Positions 1-8,958 of a stretch of DNA of 37,346 bases are shown here, one piece after another. Origin of the DNA: Bacteroidota bacterium. Its GTDB lineage: Bacteria > Bacteroidota > Bacteroidia > Chitinophagales > Saprospiraceae. Position 1 is the stretch's first letter. Every line of letters starts with the position of its first letter. The stretch is from NCBI GenBank assembly GCA_029561355.1, contig JAKQJD010000411.1, forward strand, positions 1-37,346, in the 5' to 3' direction. The translations under genes and the position numbers were made by a program. The notes beneath the pieces were generated by a model. That model was not told where the DNA came from. It did not search any database and saw only the letters and a program-made list of their open reading frames with translations.

Positions 1-947
1 TCCAGTTGCGCAATGATGGCATGCTCGTCGTTGGTGGATAAATTACCGGCAATAAAATCGAGGGTCGACAACAACTCCAGACCGAAATCGGAATAAAAGC
101 CTTGTAAAAAGTTTTTCGTTTTATTCACTACATCGATATAGGCCGAATCGTCTTGACTTGTCAGATAACTTAAAACATCCGTTTCCGCGTCCATGAACAG
201 GCTCAATTCCTCAAACGGCTTTTTGTCTTTCGTGCTGTAGCCGGACAGGTAACTGCCATTCAGGTAGTAAAGCACATGCTTGACCTTCCCGGAGTACGGG
301 CCGTAATAATTAGGCTGATAATCCAGTTTGAACACTTCTTTCGCGCCAAACCGCTGTAAAAAATAGGCAATTTTCTCCGCTGCAAACTCGGAAACAAACT
401 CACCGTTCCGGACCAGATCATACATAACTGCCAGCAGCATCGCCCGTGCGGGTGTCAGCGCGACCCTCTCCTTGCGCAGGACTTCTTTTACTACGTAATT
501 GGGTTGGTACACCCATACCTCGCAATCGAGATCGGAAAGGTATTTTTCTATCAGTGCTTTTACCCGGCTCCATTCCAAACCTCCATTCCCGGCCCCTAGG
601 GGAGGCAATGCAATGGATTTGATTTTGCGTGTTTTGATTTCCTGCACCAGCGCCTGCAAACCGCTTTCTATGTAACTGTATTCGGACGGCTTGCGCCAAT
701 CCGTTTTTGTCGGAAAATTAATGATCAACTGTTTGCCAGAGGTCGTGGTATGCGCCTCGGTAATCAGCAGATTGCCTACATCGAGTGTTTTCTCTTTGCA
801 AGCCCGGGAGTAGATCCTGTAATTTTCTGGAAATGCATTTTTAAACTGTAATGCGATGCCTTTACCCATAACTCCCACGGTATTCACCGTGTTGACAAGG
901 GCTTCGGCCCGACTTTCGAGCAGGTTACCTTCTATAAATTGAATCAT
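1..947 (-). CDS. darG: DarG-like macrodomain antitoxin, 3' end outside window
   Basis: Antitoxin of a DarT/DarG pair. In the known family the macrodomain removes ADP-ribose from thymidine in DNA, and the C-terminal domain binds and blocks DarT. Seen: the frame is open from the ATG at 947 to the window edge (about 315 codons). The N-terminus is a macrodomain (residues about 1-150), with NTVNTVGVMGKGIALQFK near residues 19-36 and PPLGAGNGGLEW near 116-127, both characteristic of DarG. The remainder (FGAKEVFKLDYQPNYYGPYSGKV region) fits the DarG C-terminal domain. Its ATG overlaps the darT stop as ATGA, implying translational coupling. Base composition is AT-richer than the core genes nearby. 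The 3' end is not visible, so completeness cannot be judged. Confidence 0.9.
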   Translation of the reverse strand, partial: MIQFIEGNLLESRAEALVNTVNTVGVMGKGIALQFKNAFPENYRIYSRACKEKTLDVGNLLITEAHTTTSGKQLIINFPTKTDWRKPSEYSYIESGLQALVQEIKTRKIKSIALPPLGAGNGGLEWSRVKALIEKYLSDLDCEVWVYQPNYVVKEVLRKERVALTPARAMLLAVMYDLVRNGEFVSEFAAEKIAYFLQRFGAKEVFKLDYQPNYYGPYSGKVKHVLYYLNGSYLSGYSTKDKKPFEELSLFMDAETDVLSYLTSQDDSAYIDVVNKTKNFLQGFYSDFGLELLSTLDFIAGNLSTNDEHAIIAQL

Positions 948-1573
948 GGCGTAAAGTAATGATCAGGTTTGACTAAGATAAGGCTTTCATTCAATCCTTT
1001 GTGCAGCAATTCGTCTTTTGCAGCCTGGTTGTATACAAGCCAGCATACAATGGCTTGCGGGGGAATATCGGCTGCTACCAAAAACTCTGCTTCTTTTCTG
1101 CGCTTCAGGTCATTGTCATTTTCCTGTTTCCAGTATTTCGAAAGAATGGCATTTTTGTCGATCAGACTGTCGATATTTTCCACATCCTTTTCTTCAAAAA
1201 ACGACGTAAATCCATCCACTGCATGGCCATTGGTAAATATAAATGGTAAATTGTGATCTATTATTTTCTGCACCGTACTGACACAGTATACTATTTTCTC
1301 AGGCGGAACCGCAGGCACCATGTTGAACCCCCTTTGTATAACGTACAGCATGGGCATCCGTGTTCCGAAATAAAAAGGGATGTAGGCCCCCAGGGTTTTG
1401 CCGTTCGGCATTCTAAATTGGCTCCGGCTTCCGATCAGACTGCCACTGCCAATAGGTATGTAGTCGGGATTCGCAATGGGCGATGATGAATGTGTAATTC
1501 CATATTGCTGCACATGCGCTACGTTTTTGATGTGCAGCATACGAAACAGGTACGTTTTACTCAAATCTGCCAT
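944..1573 (-). CDS. darT: DarT-like ssDNA thymidine ADP-ribosyltransferase toxin (DUF4433)
   Basis: Toxin of the darTG module. The characterised family uses NAD+ to ADP-ribosylate thymidine in single-stranded DNA, blocking replication, and it can act in phage defence. The 209-aa length is normal. Seen: N-terminal YLFRMLHIKNVAHVQQYGIT, then NPDYIPIGSGSLIGSR (candidate NAD-contact Arg50), YFGTRMPMLY near 68-77, and RRKEAEFLV near 158-166. By family analogy Glu163 is the catalytic glutamate. The key motifs look intact, so the toxin is probably active. It lies first in the operon, 4 bp overlapped with darG. A TAnnTTTG element lies a few bases upstream of the ATG, so the mRNA may be almost leaderless. 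Confidence 0.92.
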   Translation of the reverse strand: MADLSKTYLFRMLHIKNVAHVQQYGITHSSSPIANPDYIPIGSGSLIGSRSQFRMPNGKTLGAYIPFYFGTRMPMLYVIQRGFNMVPAVPPEKIVYCVSTVQKIIDHNLPFIFTNGHAVDGFTSFFEEKDVENIDSLIDKNAILSKYWKQENDNDLKRRKEAEFLVAADIPPQAIVCWLVYNQAAKDELLHKGLNESLILVKPDHYFTP

Positions 1574-1583
1574 AAGTGCTGCC

Positions 1584-1591
1584 CAAAGATA
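1584..1591 (-). promoter_or_regulatory. Bacteroidota-type -7 element for darTG
   Basis: On the minus strand this reads TATCTTTG, an exact match to the TAnnTTTG -7 element of Bacteroidota promoters. The expected transcription start falls about 4 nt before the darT ATG. A T-rich tract lies where the -33 element should be, but there is no clear TTTG, so this is an inference from one half of the promoter. Confidence 0.45.
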
Positions 1592-1906
1592 GGCTTTTCC
1601 TGAAAAAACGGGAGAGCCGGAAATCTGCGACCAGAAAACACACTGGGGTGTGTTTCGATCTTATTTAATCATTTAAGATCCACCGGGCAATTTCGGCCTA
1701 TACCGGCATTCTACTTCCAAGCGCTCTCCCCTCCAAAAGGCTGCTCCGGTCCATCGTTGTAAGGTATTCTAATAAAAAATAAATGGTCGCAATTTTACGT
1801 ATTTTTGTTTTAAATTTGATAAAATAAAACACAATTTATTTTAAAAAATAAAGATTTCAGTCTGCGTTGATGTTCTTATTCCAAAAATCGCTCTCCTACC
1901 GCCGGT
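1592..1906. other. Intergenic region, AT-rich, no gene seen
   Basis: About 315 bases upstream of darT without a credible reading frame. Positions about 1770-1860 are strongly A/T-rich, consistent with an upstream promoter region or a scar of transferred DNA. I see no tRNA, CRISPR or transposase remnant in it. Confidence 0.6.
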
Positions 1907-1969
1907 GCGTGGTGTTTATTTCAACACCGCGCGCAAACGCACCTCACAATGCCAGCACTCCCCACGCCC
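1907..1969. repeat. Hairpin-bearing dispersed repeat, copy 1
   Basis: Direct repeat of 21137-21199. The first 54 bases differ from the other copy at only four positions, and similarity continues more weakly to about 1969. It begins with a hairpin: a 10-base arm GCGTGGTGTT at 1907-1916, a 6-base loop, and AACACCGCGC at 1923-1932 (one G-T pair). It lies just beyond the stop of the minus-strand gene at 1976, so it could serve as a terminator-like structure, but there is no run of T after the stem. The repeated flank beyond the stem argues for a mobile or recombined element rather than a simple terminator. Confidence 0.75.
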
Positions 1970-1975
1970 CCCCTC

Positions 1976-3997
1976 TCAATTAAACACCGGCCTGTTTTTA
2001 AACTCCGATTTCCGTGAAAACACCTTGACAGCATACCCCACCTGCGCCTGGTAGTACCGCTGGTCCATGTACACAGCGTTCATATCCAGGAGCACCCGTA
2101 CGAAGAACTGGCCGTTTCCCGATTCGGTGGTTTTTACGCCGGCGAACAGGCCCAGGTGGTAGATCCATTGTCCCAGCCGCCGTTCTTTTTCGAGAAAATT
2201 AAAATCCTTGTTGGTCTCGGCCACGTATTGCAGTGCCCCTGTGACGGATACGTGGTAAATGTTGTGTGGATAGATGTTCCAGGCAAGTACCAGGGGAGAC
2301 ATACTAAAAAACAGGGCATTCGTCTGACTGCTTCTGTTGGTAAAAAACGTGGCGCCGGAAACAGCGCTGTCCCGGGTAGTGTAGCGGTTGTTGATACCGG
2401 TCAGCATCATGTAAAAACTGGCATCCCAGGTAAAACTGGAGTGAAATTCCGGCCGGGAAGCCTTCAGGATGTTGTGTTGCAGCCCCGCTTTGAAGTTACT
2501 GTATTTCATCAGGTCGATGGCCGTGACGAAACCTGTCGAATCGGCATCGAGCGCCACTTCCAGGTATTTATCATCTTTCTCGATCTTGGTGAGCGCCACC
2601 AAAGGAATGGTGTACCGGAACCATTCGTAGGTGTGGATTTTTTTATAGCGGCTCGCTTTCAGCCACTGCCAGGAGTCTGCATCGGGTGTTTTTTTACGCT
2701 TCGTATCCTGTCGGGAGGAGATGTCGAAAAAGGAATAAGTCGTTGCGGACGTGGTGGAATCCTGAGGGATCAGCCCTTTCCGGACAGGCTTTTTTTCCAC
2801 ACCGCTTTTACGGATGCTCGTTTTCAGGTTGATCGTTTTGGAAAACTCCACCTGCACCAGTCCGTTGGGCTGATCGCCGCCGTATCCGATGAAATCGCTG
2901 TACACACGGGCCTGCAAAATATCGGTGGCGCGTTCCCTGAAAATCACGCGTCCCACTTCGAAAGGTTTCAGCAAAATGACCGTATCGATCGGGCTGTAGT
3001 TATTCGTGTAATTGCTCAACTGGTAATCATTGTAGATCACTTCGTCGAGGTCGACGTGGTAGCCGTCCAGGATATTGTCTTTGCAATAGATTTCGATATT
3101 CCTGACAATGTAATAGTCCTGGGAAACGTCGAATTTGGTGGAAAATGAAATCGGCACCCGGTTGTGAAAAGTCAGCACCTTGTTCCCGAAGTCGTCGAGG
3201 TAGCCCTTGATAGCGATCCCGGCAATTTGCCCCGATTCGAATTTGATCTGCACCTCCCGGATTGTCAGAACCGAATCTTTCAGCGGCAACTTGCCCGGTT
3301 CTTTATCATTGTACCAGTATATCGGCGCCTGGTCGTACACGTACACAACGCCCACTTTGGAGCCTTCCTGGGTTCGTTTTTGCAGGATATCCAGCACGTT
3401 ATTCAGGAAGATCCGGCCATTGGTTTCGAGGGCTTTTTCTTCGTTCGTTTGTTTTTCCCTCCGAACCGTATTCAGTTCGACGATTTTTTCCGCCAGCCAG
3501 GTCTGGTCATCGTTATTCGTGGTCTTGCTTTTTATCCGATCCACCAGTGAATTGATCTTCGTATTATCGTAATTCCCATCACCCAGCGCTTGCAGGGTTT
3601 CCTGTATTTCCATCCGGTTGGCGACAGACAGCGGCGTATTGGAGTCTACTTTTTGGGCGCTTTGGTCCACCTTTTTCTCCAGCGGTACGCCTACGGGTAC
3701 GGGCTGATTCAGGTGGTCGTACGCGGATTTCAGCCGGGTGAGGAACAGTTTTTCCAGGTATTCGCCTTTTACAAAGTCGGAGGCGGGAATCTGGAAAGAG
3801 TCTGTTGTTCCGTCCATCCTGCACTCGAAGTAGTAGGTAAGTTCCTTGCTCCGGTAAATTTCTTTCACCCCCATCCGCACCACTTGGCGGCCTACCACCA
3901 GGTCCGAATAGTGCAGCCAGTTGATATCGGAAACGGTTTGTGCAAAATTTGTATGAATAAAAAACAAAGGGAGCAGAAGCGAAAAAAAACGTTTCAT
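1976..3997 (-). CDS. Exported protein of unknown function (673 aa)
   Basis: I do not recognise a family. I chose the ATG at 3997 because it gives a clean Sec signal peptide (MKRFFSLLLPLFFIHTNFAQ) with likely cleavage after residue 20; the longer frame from 4081 has no such start. The mature protein is hydrophilic in its first third (K/D/N-rich, probably helical around residues 110-200) and then rich in alternating hydrophobic and aromatic residues. The last 150 residues (NALFFSMSPLVLAWNIYP, YHVSVTGALQY) look like amphipathic beta strands, so a periplasmic or outer-membrane location is plausible. It is divergent from the giant-protein locus and shares its upstream region, so a functional link is possible but unproven. 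Confidence 0.8.
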   Translation of the reverse strand: MKRFFSLLLPLFFIHTNFAQTVSDINWLHYSDLVVGRQVVRMGVKEIYRSKELTYYFECRMDGTTDSFQIPASDFVKGEYLEKLFLTRLKSAYDHLNQPVPVGVPLEKKVDQSAQKVDSNTPLSVANRMEIQETLQALGDGNYDNTKINSLVDRIKSKTTNNDDQTWLAEKIVELNTVRREKQTNEEKALETNGRIFLNNVLDILQKRTQEGSKVGVVYVYDQAPIYWYNDKEPGKLPLKDSVLTIREVQIKFESGQIAGIAIKGYLDDFGNKVLTFHNRVPISFSTKFDVSQDYYIVRNIEIYCKDNILDGYHVDLDEVIYNDYQLSNYTNNYSPIDTVILLKPFEVGRVIFRERATDILQARVYSDFIGYGGDQPNGLVQVEFSKTINLKTSIRKSGVEKKPVRKGLIPQDSTTSATTYSFFDISSRQDTKRKKTPDADSWQWLKASRYKKIHTYEWFRYTIPLVALTKIEKDDKYLEVALDADSTGFVTAIDLMKYSNFKAGLQHNILKASRPEFHSSFTWDASFYMMLTGINNRYTTRDSAVSGATFFTNRSSQTNALFFSMSPLVLAWNIYPHNIYHVSVTGALQYVAETNKDFNFLEKERRLGQWIYHLGLFAGVKTTESGNGQFFVRVLLDMNAVYMDQRYYQAQVGYAVKVFSRKSEFKNRPVFN

Positions 3998-4195
3998 AAG
4001 GAGGCGCTGTTTCATGCGTGACGTGATAAATTGCATGCGAATATATTTTTTATTTTTCCAATATATTGCAACGATTTGCACTGATCTTCCTCATGTTCCT
4101 GAATTAACTTTATCGGGTGCCCGGCCGTTTGCAAATGCGGGCAATCCAGTATCGGCATGAATTCCCCTTTGCCATAAAAAAATCATCCCCGACAC

Positions 4196-4226
4196 TTTCC
4201 CTACCTTAAAATTATTCTTACACTTG
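4196..4226 (+). promoter_or_regulatory. Possible promoter of the giant-protein locus
   Basis: TTTC at 4196-4199, a 19-base spacer and TACACTTG at 4219-4226 give one mismatch in each half of the Bacteroidota consensus (TTTG-N19-TAnnTTTG). It lies 53 bases upstream of the first ATG of the locus. It is the best candidate in the divergent gap 3998-4279, but two mismatches make it tentative. Confidence 0.3.
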
Positions 4227-4279
4227 CACGTCCCCCGCGTGCTCAGCCAATCAATTTCCGTTTTCAAATGTGCTAATCC

Positions 4280-7200
4280 ATGGCCAATCCCGCCTACTCT
4301 CTGGTGACTGAACTCATTCCGATGCTCCTCGGACTAAAAACACTGGAAACACCCCCTGCCGGCGTCACCAGCGGCAACGCTTACTGGCTGGAGCCCGACA
4401 AGAGCGATCCGAAAAAGACCAAACCCCGTTCCCTTCAGTGGAATTGGGATTTTTTCAACGACGGCAAAAAAGCCTGGGAAGCCGTACCCTATCGCGGCTG
4501 GATTATTGCCCAAATCGTGCAAAGCATCGGCAAGGACAATGCCTTCATCGCCATTCCCGGCCCGGTGACCGCTTCGGTCGACATACCGGTCATCGGCACC
4601 GATATTTCTCCCGACAACAGTCGGATGCCGGCCTACAAGGCACTCACCAAAAGCGACGGCTACCTCCGCTCCTTCCAAACCAAACTGGCTTTCACCCTCA
4701 CCCAATGGAGCCATGACGGGCAGCCGTTGATCGTGCTGGGCGGCGGACTTCATTCCACCACCCAGGTGTGGAAAGAAAACGGAGATAAAAGTCAGTCGCT
4801 GCGGGCCGATCTGGAAATTTTTGCCCCCATTTACGGCTGCCGCGACGACCTCACCGCGCTGCAAAAAGCCGATACCGACAAAATGCACCCCGGTCTGCAA
4901 AGCCTGCAAATCGGCCTGCAAATCAGCCGGCAATCCGGCGCCCTGGCGGAAAACCTCAACCTCTCGGCCCTGCGCTTTCATGCCCGGGTGCCGCTGCGCG
5001 CCGAACCGGGAAAAGACGCCACTCATTTTCTGGAAACAGGTCTCGGACAACCGCTTATAACTGCGGAAAAAAGGGCGCCGGGCGCCGACACCTGGACGGA
5101 GATCGGCCCGACCGACTGGCAGGCGTACATCCCGCTGCTGTTAAAGAACGAGGATGCCGGACAACTCCTGAAGTCGCCCATCGGCCCCATCACCGAGGGC
5201 CAGTTGGACCCCAACGATACCCTGGCCATTATCAAAGGCGCCGGCAAACCCTTGTACAAAGACGTGAAATCAGATCTGTACAAGTTGAAAGACGATGGCA
5301 AAATCCTGGGACAACTGCTCTGGAAGCACAAAATGCCCAACGAATGGGATAACGACGAAAAAGAATGGAAAATACCGAATCTGACTTTCCAGTCGTTGAG
5401 CGGCTACCTGAAAACGCTGGGCTTTATCGAAAAAAAAGGCGACGAGTGGGCGCTGAAAGATAGCAAGGAACTGGACAAACTGAAATTCTGGGATGTGCTA
5501 AGCGGCTGGACCAGTCTGCTCGACGGCCTCCCGATCTACGCGCGCAGCGTAGAGGCGCCGAAAGCAGGTGAAGACCCCCTGGAAGGCGAGCCCGACAGCC
5601 GGGCAGCGCTTCAGTTTGCCTTCGTGGACGATCTGAAAAAACCCGGTAAAAAGTACTTCGGCGGCCGAGGCCTCGCTTACAATATTCCCCTCTACCGCAC
5701 TCCGGAAAGCGACCAGGACGACGACGATAACACCGCCGGCACGGAACGCAAACACGAATTAATGTTTCATCTGGGTAAATGGCTGAGCGGCGAAACCCTG
5801 GAAGACAACTGGGTGCGCCGCCTCCTGCCCATGGATGAAAACGAGCCCACCCGGCGTTCGGGGTTGCCGGGCATCGGTTTGTATCCGGTTTCCATCCAGC
5901 GCACCGGCGAACAAACGACTTTCCGGCAGGAGTGGCGTACCGAATTGGTGAGTTTCGGTTTCGATGCGCGCGGCCTTTCCAAAAACGGCCTCCTGGGTAC
6001 TCCTGCCGTTAACATCGGCGGCGTACAGATCCGCGGACTGGCCGTGGTGGACATAGATATGCCCGAGCGGCTACAACGCGGTTTCGGCGGATTTGCCGTC
6101 AAACTGAACAACGTCCGGCTTCTGCTGGGATTGCCCGATGAAAGCGAGGACCTGGACGATGACGACCGCCTGCGCAGCCGCCTGAACTACACGGAAAAAG
6201 AACTGAAAGCACTCAAAGCGGGTTTCGGCTTTTCCGTGGGTTACCTGTTCGGTGTGGGGCAGAACAAAAAAGGCAGCCTCGACTTCCAGTTGTGGGATGG
6301 CGACGATAAACCCGCCAAGGCCGTGTGGATTCCCGTCGACCGTACCCTGAAATCAGGCTGGCTGGTGAAGGCGCTCGGTGATGCGGGCAAATTCGGCGAT
6401 GCCGTCTACATCAAAAGTATCGGCCTGGCCCTGAAAAATGCCGATCGTATCTCGCTGGACGCCGACTGGAGTAAAAACAAGGTAAAACTGGGACTTTTGC
6501 TGACGGGCGGGCTTCGTTTTTCTCAATTCGAACTGGGTCTGATCAATGCGGGCGTCCTCTTCGCGCTGAAAGACGGCACTCCGGAGTTCAGTATGGACGG
6601 CCTGGATATCGCTTTCAAAAACGACACCTTCAACGTATCGGGCAGTTTTCTGCGCGTGCACGAGGACGAGGAAAACGGCAAATCCGCACTGACCGAATAT
6701 GCCGGCGCCCTGCGGATCCAACTACCTATCCTCACCATTGCAGCCATGGGAGCGTACGGCCGGCGCGGCGACGTCCATACCTTCTTTATTTACGGCGCCT
6801 TCAGCGCTCCCTCCGGCGGCGGTATTATGCTGTCGGGTTTTGCCCGGCTCACCGGCCTGGCACTGGGTTTCGGCCTGAACCGCCGGGTGAAAATACCTGC
6901 CCTTGAAAAGGTAGCCGGCTTCTCCCTCGTTAAAATGGTGATGGGCGAAGGAGGCATTCAAAAGGATTACAACGAAAATGACCGCGACAACCGCGGCGAA
7001 CTGGGAAAACCTGCCGACCAGCCTTTCAAAATCCTCGCTTCGATGCGCGAGGATTTGTACGACGACCCCGGCCAGTATTTCGTTTGTGCGGGTATCCGGC
7101 TGAGCCTGTTCGAAAACGTCGACTGTTTCCTGCTGGCCATCGTGCAATGGGGTAACGACCTGGAAGTGAGCGTGTTAGGCCTGGGCCGAATCCGGCTGCC

Positions 7201-8731
7201 CCGTACGGGCGACAAGATTTTGTGCTTCGCCGAACTCCAGTTGCTGGCCACCGTCAAACCCTCCGAGGGGTACGTAAAAATCATGGCCGCCCTCACGGAT
7301 AAGAGTTGGGTATTCAGTCCGAATTGCCGGCTAACCGGTGGTTTCGCGCTCTGCGTGTGGTATGGAGGGGCGCACAAGGGCGATTTTGTGGTTACCCTCG
7401 GCGGGTATCATCCGCGTTTCAAACGACCCGACCATTTCCCGGTAGTGCCGCGGCTGGGCATCAACTGGCAACTCAGTCCGGATATTCAGGTGAAAGGCGG
7501 GCTCTATCTCGCTATTACCCCTTCCTGCATCATGGCGGGCGGGCGCCTCGAAGCGGTTTTCCGGACACCGCACGTATCCGCCTGGTTCACTGCCTATCTG
7601 GACGTGCTGGTGGAATGGGCGCCGGTTCATTATGAAGTCGATATCGGTATCGTGCTGCGGGTGGAAGCCGACCTGATCATTCCCATCAGCCTCACCCTGG
7701 GCATTTCGCTCAGTTTGTGGGGGCCACCGCTGGGCGGTGTGGCGGTGGTCGATCTGGTGCTTTTCTCCTTCCCCATCGAATTTGGCGTGAAACGCGAGAA
7801 CGCCCGGCCCGAACCCATCGAAACCTGGGAGGAATTTGCAAAAACCTACCTGGTCAAAACGACGAAAGAAAAGGAAACGCCGGCAGCGCGACGCTCCCTG
7901 GCCCAGCCGCCAACAAGCGCCAGGGGCGCCTCCGGCTTTACATCCGGTCCGGGCGTCATCGAACCCAGCCTCCGCAAAGGACTGATTCCACGGCCCGATG
8001 ACGCGGCTGTAAACGGGGCGCTGTGGGTAGTGCGGGCCGACGAACTGGAACTCGCCGGGTCTACGGTCATCCCTGCCACCGAACTGCAAATCGGCACCCT
8101 GAAAACGTCCGATGCTTTCCTGTCCGACGAAACCCTGATCGGCAAACCCTTGATGGCCCCCGCCCGCCTGCCGCTGCAACCCGAAGCGAGCCTGAAATAC
8201 AAAAGCGCTCAGACGTTGGGCGTACGGCCGATGCTGAAAAAAATACAGTCGCGCCTCGACGTAGCGGTTTGCCGGGAAATCGACGGCCGCCCGGAAACGC
8301 TGAACTTGTCCGGCTGGACCCTGGAAGCCGCCGTGGATACCAAGCCCAAAGCGCTGTGGAGCCCCGACCAGGCGCCCTTGTCGCAACCCGGCGCGGAAAC
8401 CCTGCCCGATTGTATCACCGGCATAAAAAGCCTGAAACCGCCGCCCGGGCGTGCGGATGGAAACAAATTCGGCCCGTTCCCCATCGATCACCTGGAGCCT
8501 TTTCATGCGGCTGTCAGGAAAGCCGCCGGCTCCACAATTCTGCAAAATGCACCCGGGCCGATGACGCGACCAGACGTTCAGGCCGTGGCGCAACAAAAAC
8601 GGAAACGCCGGCAGGATTTGACAAAAACGTTGGTGGCAAGAGGATTTATACTGCCGAAACCGGAAGAAAAAGAGCAGTTCCGGCCATTATACACCAGCCC
8701 GTTGCAAGGGAGCGTAACGAGGGGGAGTTGA
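4280..8731 (+). CDS. Giant DUF6603-like protein (1483 aa), function unknown
   Basis: First gene of a four-gene locus. The region around residues 830-1170 resembles what I recall as DUF6603: GGGIMLSGFARLTGLALGFG, FALCVWYGGAHKGDFVVTLGGY (near 1015-1036), then ITPSCIMAGGRLEAVF and WGPPLGGVAVVDL (near 1147). The family name is from memory and its function is unknown to me. There is no signal peptide or clear transmembrane segment; the composition suggests long stretches of beta structure with small and aromatic residues alternating. Acidic loops (DQDDDDNTAG near 478, SEDLDDDD near 620) could bind metal, which is inference. The C-terminal 300 residues are Pro/Ala/Lys-rich with a basic patch near 1440 (KRKRRQ). 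The ATG at 4280 is the first in frame. Confidence 0.85.
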   Translation: MANPAYSLVTELIPMLLGLKTLETPPAGVTSGNAYWLEPDKSDPKKTKPRSLQWNWDFFNDGKKAWEAVPYRGWIIAQIVQSIGKDNAFIAIPGPVTASVDIPVIGTDISPDNSRMPAYKALTKSDGYLRSFQTKLAFTLTQWSHDGQPLIVLGGGLHSTTQVWKENGDKSQSLRADLEIFAPIYGCRDDLTALQKADTDKMHPGLQSLQIGLQISRQSGALAENLNLSALRFHARVPLRAEPGKDATHFLETGLGQPLITAEKRAPGADTWTEIGPTDWQAYIPLLLKNEDAGQLLKSPIGPITEGQLDPNDTLAIIKGAGKPLYKDVKSDLYKLKDDGKILGQLLWKHKMPNEWDNDEKEWKIPNLTFQSLSGYLKTLGFIEKKGDEWALKDSKELDKLKFWDVLSGWTSLLDGLPIYARSVEAPKAGEDPLEGEPDSRAALQFAFVDDLKKPGKKYFGGRGLAYNIPLYRTPESDQDDDDNTAGTERKHELMFHLGKWLSGETLEDNWVRRLLPMDENEPTRRSGLPGIGLYPVSIQRTGEQTTFRQEWRTELVSFGFDARGLSKNGLLGTPAVNIGGVQIRGLAVVDIDMPERLQRGFGGFAVKLNNVRLLLGLPDESEDLDDDDRLRSRLNYTEKELKALKAGFGFSVGYLFGVGQNKKGSLDFQLWDGDDKPAKAVWIPVDRTLKSGWLVKALGDAGKFGDAVYIKSIGLALKNADRISLDADWSKNKVKLGLLLTGGLRFSQFELGLINAGVLFALKDGTPEFSMDGLDIAFKNDTFNVSGSFLRVHEDEENGKSALTEYAGALRIQLPILTIAAMGAYGRRGDVHTFFIYGAFSAPSGGGIMLSGFARLTGLALGFGLNRRVKIPALEKVAGFSLVKMVMGEGGIQKDYNENDRDNRGELGKPADQPFKILASMREDLYDDPGQYFVCAGIRLSLFENVDCFLLAIVQWGNDLEVSVLGLGRIRLPRTGDKILCFAELQLLATVKPSEGYVKIMAALTDKSWVFSPNCRLTGGFALCVWYGGAHKGDFVVTLGGYHPRFKRPDHFPVVPRLGINWQLSPDIQVKGGLYLAITPSCIMAGGRLEAVFRTPHVSAWFTAYLDVLVEWAPVHYEVDIGIVLRVEADLIIPISLTLGISLSLWGPPLGGVAVVDLVLFSFPIEFGVKRENARPEPIETWEEFAKTYLVKTTKEKETPAARRSLAQPPTSARGASGFTSGPGVIEPSLRKGLIPRPDDAAVNGALWVVRADELELAGSTVIPATELQIGTLKTSDAFLSDETLIGKPLMAPARLPLQPEASLKYKSAQTLGVRPMLKKIQSRLDVAVCREIDGRPETLNLSGWTLEAAVDTKPKALWSPDQAPLSQPGAETLPDCITGIKSLKPPPGRADGNKFGPFPIDHLEPFHAAVRKAAGSTILQNAPGPMTRPDVQAVAQQKRKRRQDLTKTLVARGFILPKPEEKEQFRPLYTSPLQGSVTRGS

Positions 8732-8955
8732 GGTTGTTGAGGGGTTGAGGTTGTTGAGGGGTTGAGATTGTTGAGGGGTTGAGAGGGTTGATGAGGTTTA
8801 TATTTATTTACTCGATAAACCTGACATTCCCTTATCCCGGGCGGTTAAATATCAACCTCATCAACCTTATAAACCTCATCAACCCTCAACATTCCCAACC
8901 CCTCAACAACCTCAACCCCTCAACAATCTCAGCCCCTCAACAACCTCAACACACA
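8727..8955. repeat. Low-complexity inverted repeat inside the operon
   Basis: The left arm (about 8727-8813) is built from repeated GTTGAGG / TTGTTGAGGGG words and ends with GGTTGATGAGGTTTAT. The right arm (about 8845-8955) carries the reverse complement of the same words in reverse order, for example CCCCTCAACAACCTCAAC. Arms are about 85 bases with a few mismatches and one short insertion. It fills the whole gap between the first two genes of the locus, so an operon mRNA would fold a large hairpin here. It also opens a false N-terminal extension (Leu/Ile/Asn-rich) upstream of the next gene. Confidence 0.85.
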
Positions 8956-8958
8956 CGT

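Noticed and set aside
1880..1906. Faint resemblance to a 23S rRNA block (GGTAGGAGAGCG) on the minus strand
   Set aside because: Only about a dozen bases match with no flanking rRNA sequence; chance is the simplest explanation.
2156..3148. 330-aa plus-strand open frame opposite the exported protein gene
   Set aside because: Antisense shadow of the 673-aa gene, with no start signal; the minus-strand frame has a signal peptide and normal codon pattern.
8779..8958. N-terminal extension of the second giant-locus gene
   Set aside because: It is translated inverted-repeat text (Ile/Asn/Leu runs); the ATG at 8959 follows the repeat and gives a normal N-terminus.
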